Source: Timema cristinae (taxonomy: Eukaryota; Arthropoda; Insecta; Phasmatodea; Timematidae). From it: DNA of 64,000 bases. Under the pieces are notes generated by a model that saw only the letters and a list, made by a program, of their open reading frames with translations, was not told the DNA's origin and did no database searches. The DNA is taken from assembly GCA_039000515.1 (NCBI GenBank), contig JBCFYV010000024.1, forward strand, positions 38,180,035-38,244,034, read 5' to 3'. Made by a program: the position numbers and the translations under genes. Below, one piece after another: positions 59,581-64,000 of this stretch (position 1 is its first letter; each line of letters opens with the position of its first letter).

Positions 59581-60110
59581 AACCCTTTGCCACCCCTTAT
59601 TTACCCGTCGCCTTGCCTCTTTGTAATCCCACGAGTGCCGTGTCAATGCAGGTTTTCGTCAGACTGTATTTATGTACGTACCATATGTATATATGTATAT
59701 ATATATATATGTATGACGTGTGTTGGCCCGGCCCGACCCCGGCTTGCCTGTGTAGTTTTGGGGTGTGGGCCTTTGCAAGCCTAGCAAAACCTCTCCCCCA
59801 CTCTCTCTCTCTCACTCTCTCTCTCTTCAGGCACAGAACTTATCGATCGAACTTCCCTCTGATGTGAGTTTTGTCTCTCTTCTTGCTCGGCGCAGGCTCC
59901 TGGCGCGCAAGCCAGAGGGTTTGGGGGAAGGGGGGGGGGGGGGGTCTGGGTCGCGTCGACGGAATATTTGGAAAAAAAAAAAGAGAAAAAAAGTGGAATA
60001 GAACTCTCTTTTCTCCTTTATACTTGTGTGGTACGTAACCACGAGGGTACGGTATCAGTTCAACGTCGTTAAATAGCCAACGTGCGTTAGCGGAGGCAAA
60101 CAATTAGGCT
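59581..60110. other. GC-richer, CpG-containing patch with splice-like signals
   Basis: Unlike its surroundings, this patch has CpG-bearing segments (ggcgcgcaagcc, gtcgcgtcgacgg), a G15-type run near 59930-59945 and a long CT tract ending ctctctctcttcag at 59830. The CT tract plus CAG is a good 3' splice-site shape. A GTGAGT donor-like hexamer follows at 59864-59869. The 33 bases between them are open in the frame AQNLSIELPSD. No homology is recognised. It could be a regulatory island, a microexon or neither. Confidence 0.4.
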
Positions 60111-62416
60111 GATTAGAGGATGTCTACATAATTATGTTTTAATCGGAATTGTACTCGTGCGCTTAAGGTGGGAGGGATGAGGACAAGAGAATAGGCCATT
60201 CCACTCAACTCCCCCCCCCCCCCCCAATTTTCTTAGCAAACAATTTATTTCATCAATTTAAATATTATATTGCTCCAGAAAAAAACCACATATAAGGGCG
60301 TTCGACGATCTGGTACTGGAATTAATTTCATTGTTCCTCCGTGTATACTCCTGAGGTAACTATGGTTATGAAAAAACAAGTTTGCCCGTTCATAAATTTG
60401 AAAAAATAATCAAAGAAAATTTTACCAGAAAAATAATATTTTAAAGAAAATTTTACCTAAACAACAAATTGAGTGCACTAACGAAATAAATCAATTGACA
60501 ACGCCATTTTTACTTAATCATGATCATAAGATAATCTAAGTAATGTACAATGTTACAGAAACATGTTGGAAAGAAGAGCATCCATCACTTTTCCCCAAAG
60601 AGTCTAAATTAAACGGTAGACTATGTTACAGAAACATGGTAATATTGAGCATTACTATTACCTATTGATAATATCTGACCCCAAGATTGTCTCAGAATTG
60701 GCTTAGTTCCATTGTTATTTAAATATTAGATATAGGCCTAGTATGGATTTTTTTAAGCTATGTATTTGCAATTCTAATTGATCCCCATTAAGATAAAGTT
60801 AAGTTTTAGAATTCGTATATTTTTGACATTTTTAGTCCACTTTAACAAAATTAAAGTGTTCCAGCAAATTGAGATTTAAAAAAGAATTAGTTTGGTAAAT
60901 ATTGCTATTACCTTCTATTTTTCAATTCCTAACCTTATAACTGTTATGTTTATGTTAAGTGATCATTTTACCAACTTGAGGAATTTAAATTTTCTTCCAA
61001 GATTAAAAATATAATTTCCATTGTTTTTAAACTCTTAAACCCCAAATTTGAAAATTTAAGACTTATTTGGCATATTATTTGTTTGGTTATGTTAAATTAG
61101 GCAAGAACAAGTGCTGGTATATATGCAACCGAAATTCAGCACCTTAGTGTTAATATTGTATTATATACTATATTTTGCAATATTATGATAGCAAGAACCA
61201 TAAAATCATTTGAATATAAAATACACTCTTACTTATTTGATAACATTGAGAAAAATATTAACAAAATGACACACACATAACGTAATCTTTGGACGAAACC
61301 ATTTATTCATAAGGGGGGTGGGGGTTTCACTATAATTACTACAAAATCTTATTATTAATGTAGGAAATTTTCCATTTCACGGCTTGAAAACAAAAAAAAA
61401 GTTGTTTTTAAGAGAGCCAGTTTAAATTATTAAAACACATAAATGAAAATTAAAAATTCAAAGATTTTTTCTGCTCTACAAAAAAATCTAGTGTTCACTA
61501 TACACGCACGCATATTCTGAGATTTTTTATTAGTAGGTTTTTTTGAACATACAAAGATATAAAAGGTTATTTTGGCCCTCCATTCTTTCAAGAGGTGGGT
61601 ACTAAATTATTAAAAAAAAGTATATACACGCAGAACTATATTTGTTGGGCCACTCTATACTCCTTTTCCTCCCATCTACGAAAAAAAAAAAAAAATTCCC
61701 TCCCTATTTCAGAAGAGAAGGTTAGTATCCCCTCCTTCCCCGACAAAAAAAAACAACAACACAGAAACACTTCTGTTCTCGTACTTGGTTGTGTTTTTTT
61801 TGAATCGTACACTACTAATTCAGGAAATGGACTGGGGGCTTGCTATTGAACCTCCATAAAATGCTTAGGTGTATCCAATAAAAATCACGACTCGGGGAGA
61901 ATCCGATACGTTTCCCTTGTTTAGGGGTGGGGGTGTGGAATAAACGGAATAATGGAGGGGTTTCATCTTGTAAATAATGCAGCTATATGTGCCACTGACT
62001 TTTCTTTTAAAGTTCATGGGAAGGATCGAGATAAAATTATGTTCCATATATTTATGAATACAGATTCATTAGAACTATTTTTAAGTGTAATTGATTTGTT
62101 CTTTTGGTTTTAATTAAAATATTTCATCCACTTAGTTTACGTATATTCTGGAAAGAATACACAAATTTTTCACAATCTTCTTACTTCATAAAATTTCTGC
62201 ATTTAATTGCACTATTGTTGGAAAGATGAGAAAGATTTATATAAAAATAAGTGTGCCTTCGTTTGCAAAGTGAAGAGTTCTATATCATTTATGTAACACA
62301 TGGCCGGGAATCAATCCCAAACCTTCAATACAATAGAAATACAGATATAATTAGCTTAACATTTTAGTCCACTGATGTAACGATAAATCAACATTTTACT
62401 TTCTTAAAATATATTA
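60111..62416. other. AT-rich DNA, no gene seen
   Basis: C15 at 60211-60225 and an A14 run near 61681. An 84-codon plus-strand frame at 61595-61849 reads through lysine runs and has no recognisable family. Confidence 0.5.
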
Positions 62417-62425
62417 TATAATTAG

Positions 62426-62427
<2 letters not shown>

Positions 62428-62458
<31 letters not shown>

Positions 62459-62723
62459 GCACCGCGTCTTACTACCCGTTCGGGTTATACGCACTTACGC
62501 TAATGTGTAATGGTAGGGTGATAGTGAGATGAAATGGAGGACCTACAGTGTAACGTGGAATCCGAACCACGGTGGAGACCTGGCATTCCTCACATTCACA
62601 AGATGTCTTGTCAGAGGTGTAGGAAGGGTTTGGTAATCAGATAAATCTTTGCCGGGAACGGGGATTGAACCCCGGCCGCCAGCATAGAAGTCTGACACCT
62701 TACCCCTAGACCACCAGGTCACC
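62428..62723 (-). mobile_element. SINE1, full length, with 11-bp target-site duplication
   Basis: Reverse copy with a long (ATT)n tail, shared tail, body, B box and head (minus strand gtgacctggtggtctagggg). The flanks tataattagtt at 62417-62427 and 62724-62734 are identical. With the copy at 11071 this is the cleanest representative of the family. Confidence 0.95.
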
Positions 62724-62734
62724 TATAATTAGTT

Positions 62735-64000
62735 ATTTTTTATGTCTTAGGTTTTTGACAATTTTATTGAGATAGTGGAGAATTGTATAATCATGTCGTG
62801 TTTGATAGTTTGCTCACAGATTTTTATTTTTGGTTGTATCTAGTCACGCTGTTTTTATCCAACCGGTTGTATAGCGACAAAGGTTTCTGTTGAAATAACG
62901 TAACTTAGAACACATATTTCAAAAGGGATACAAATATTTAAATTAATATTTAAAACTGGTTTTAGATTTTTAGTAATTTTCTTAAGGATATCATTTTTAC
63001 TATAGTTATTAATATAAGATCAATTACTTTTATAATAGTTTTGGTATTTTATTTAACCTTTTTCTTTAATTATTATTTGTTGTAATATTTTACAAAAATA
63101 TTTTTGAAATTATAATAGACCAATAACCTGAATATTTATTATTTGATGAAGTAATACAACTCCAAATTGATGTTAAAATCATTTTTAGTACTGGTAAATA
63201 TTTTTTTCAAATATTTAGGTCCTCTTCTAAGACATCTTTTGGCTGAATATTACTTTGTACCTATCATTAAAATTGCAAGTTTGTAAATCCAGCCTAATGA
63301 TGTCTCTACAAGAAGAGTCATAACAAGATTTTTTTTTATAAAATAAGGAGAAGACAAGAGCATGACATGAACGATATCTCGTTATAATATTTTTTTAAAG
63401 ATATAATACTAGAAATCGTTAGATTCTTGCAAACTTTGACGTGGAATTCAATGCCAAAAAGTTAAAAACATTGCCATACAGTTATAAAATTTAGAATTAA
63501 ATTAAATAAATAATAATATTACATTATAAACTAATTACTTGAACATGTCTATAGGACATATACAGGACTGTATAAAGCCAAAATTTCACATTAAACCGCT
63601 ACTATTGGGCACCAATTAATGTTGAAATTATTTTTAGAAAATTTTGGTTTATTGATTTAATATTGATAACATTTTGTAATTTTTTTTTTATTAATAATTT
63701 TTATCAACTATATATTGAGCTGTAAACGCTATGGAATGTTATTTTTTATCAAGTGAAATTAATAGCACGAATAAAAACTTCAAATTACTTCTCTTAGTAA
63801 GATCATAATGAAACTTTTTAAGATGTAAAAACCAAAGTCTTAAAATATATTATATTACATTTATAATAGTATAACATTTTTTTTAAGTAAACAATATATT
63901 CTCACAGTTTCAAATTAGCTAATCATTTGATTAAAAAAATGAGTTTATTATTCTTTCACAAAATGCTTATATACTGGTGTGGCTTACTCTCTCTCGACCC
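62735..64000. other. AT-rich DNA to the window end, no gene seen
   Basis: No coding sequence or repeat that I recognise. Confidence 0.5.

Noticed and set aside
1..64000. CRISPR array, prokaryotic operon or phage system
   Set aside because: No regularly spaced short repeats with unique spacers, no operon-like coding density, and all coding traces are eukaryotic transposons.

Overview
Organism and overall character. The window is AT-rich eukaryotic DNA, most likely from an insect or other arthropod. The evidence is many tRNA-derived SINEs with target-site duplications, an insect-type Jockey-clade LINE, remnants of mariner, Harbinger, hAT, Penelope-like and integrase-bearing elements, and a short (TTAGG)4 tract, which is the ancestral arthropod telomere motif. 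I recognise no intact host protein-coding gene, no true tRNA or rRNA gene, no CRISPR array and no bacterial operon. It reads as a gene-poor intergenic or intronic stretch. Every coding trace I can support is transposon-derived.

Layout. 1-20 kb: AT-rich DNA with scattered SINE1 and SINE2 copies, a 225-bp TA-flanked MITE (1226-1450), a long inverted repeat (4513-4714), a duplicated ~115-bp repeat (8545/9705) and a LINE ORF2 C-terminal scrap (19230). 20-34 kb: a 61-bp tandem triplet (22145), a long-TIR element holding (TTAGG)4 (23560-24195), an old dispersed repeat (28533), a near-palindromic TTAA-flanked MITE (29985-30345) and an array-bearing TIR candidate (31641). 34-41 kb is a graveyard: a SINE4 split by a SINE1, a Penelope-like GIY-YIG remnant, a frameshifted Harbinger transposase, two SINE2s, an hAT end, a third SINE2 between ~68-bp duplications, an integrase C-terminus and a LINE C-terminus. 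47.4-53.4 kb is a GC-richer island with two tandem-repeat blocks and a nearly complete Jockey-clade LINE on the minus strand. 53.4-64 kb: AT-rich DNA with a mariner-like element with ~110-bp TIRs (55299-55888), a tail-only SINE insertion, a ~52-bp minisatellite (57222), a SINE3 nested in a SINE2, a small GC-rich CpG-containing patch (59.6-60.1 kb) and a SINE1 at the end.

How the parts relate. The best-supported unusual structure is a modular SINE system. SINE1 and SINE2 have different tRNA-like heads and bodies but end in the same ~40-bp 3' tail. SINE3 and SINE4, again with different heads, share a second tail. One 74-bp insertion is only the first tail, with a perfect 11-bp target duplication. 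This fits retrotransposition by partner LINEs that recognise the tails. The Jockey element could have supplied machinery, but its own 3' end does not visibly match either tail, so the partner remains unidentified.
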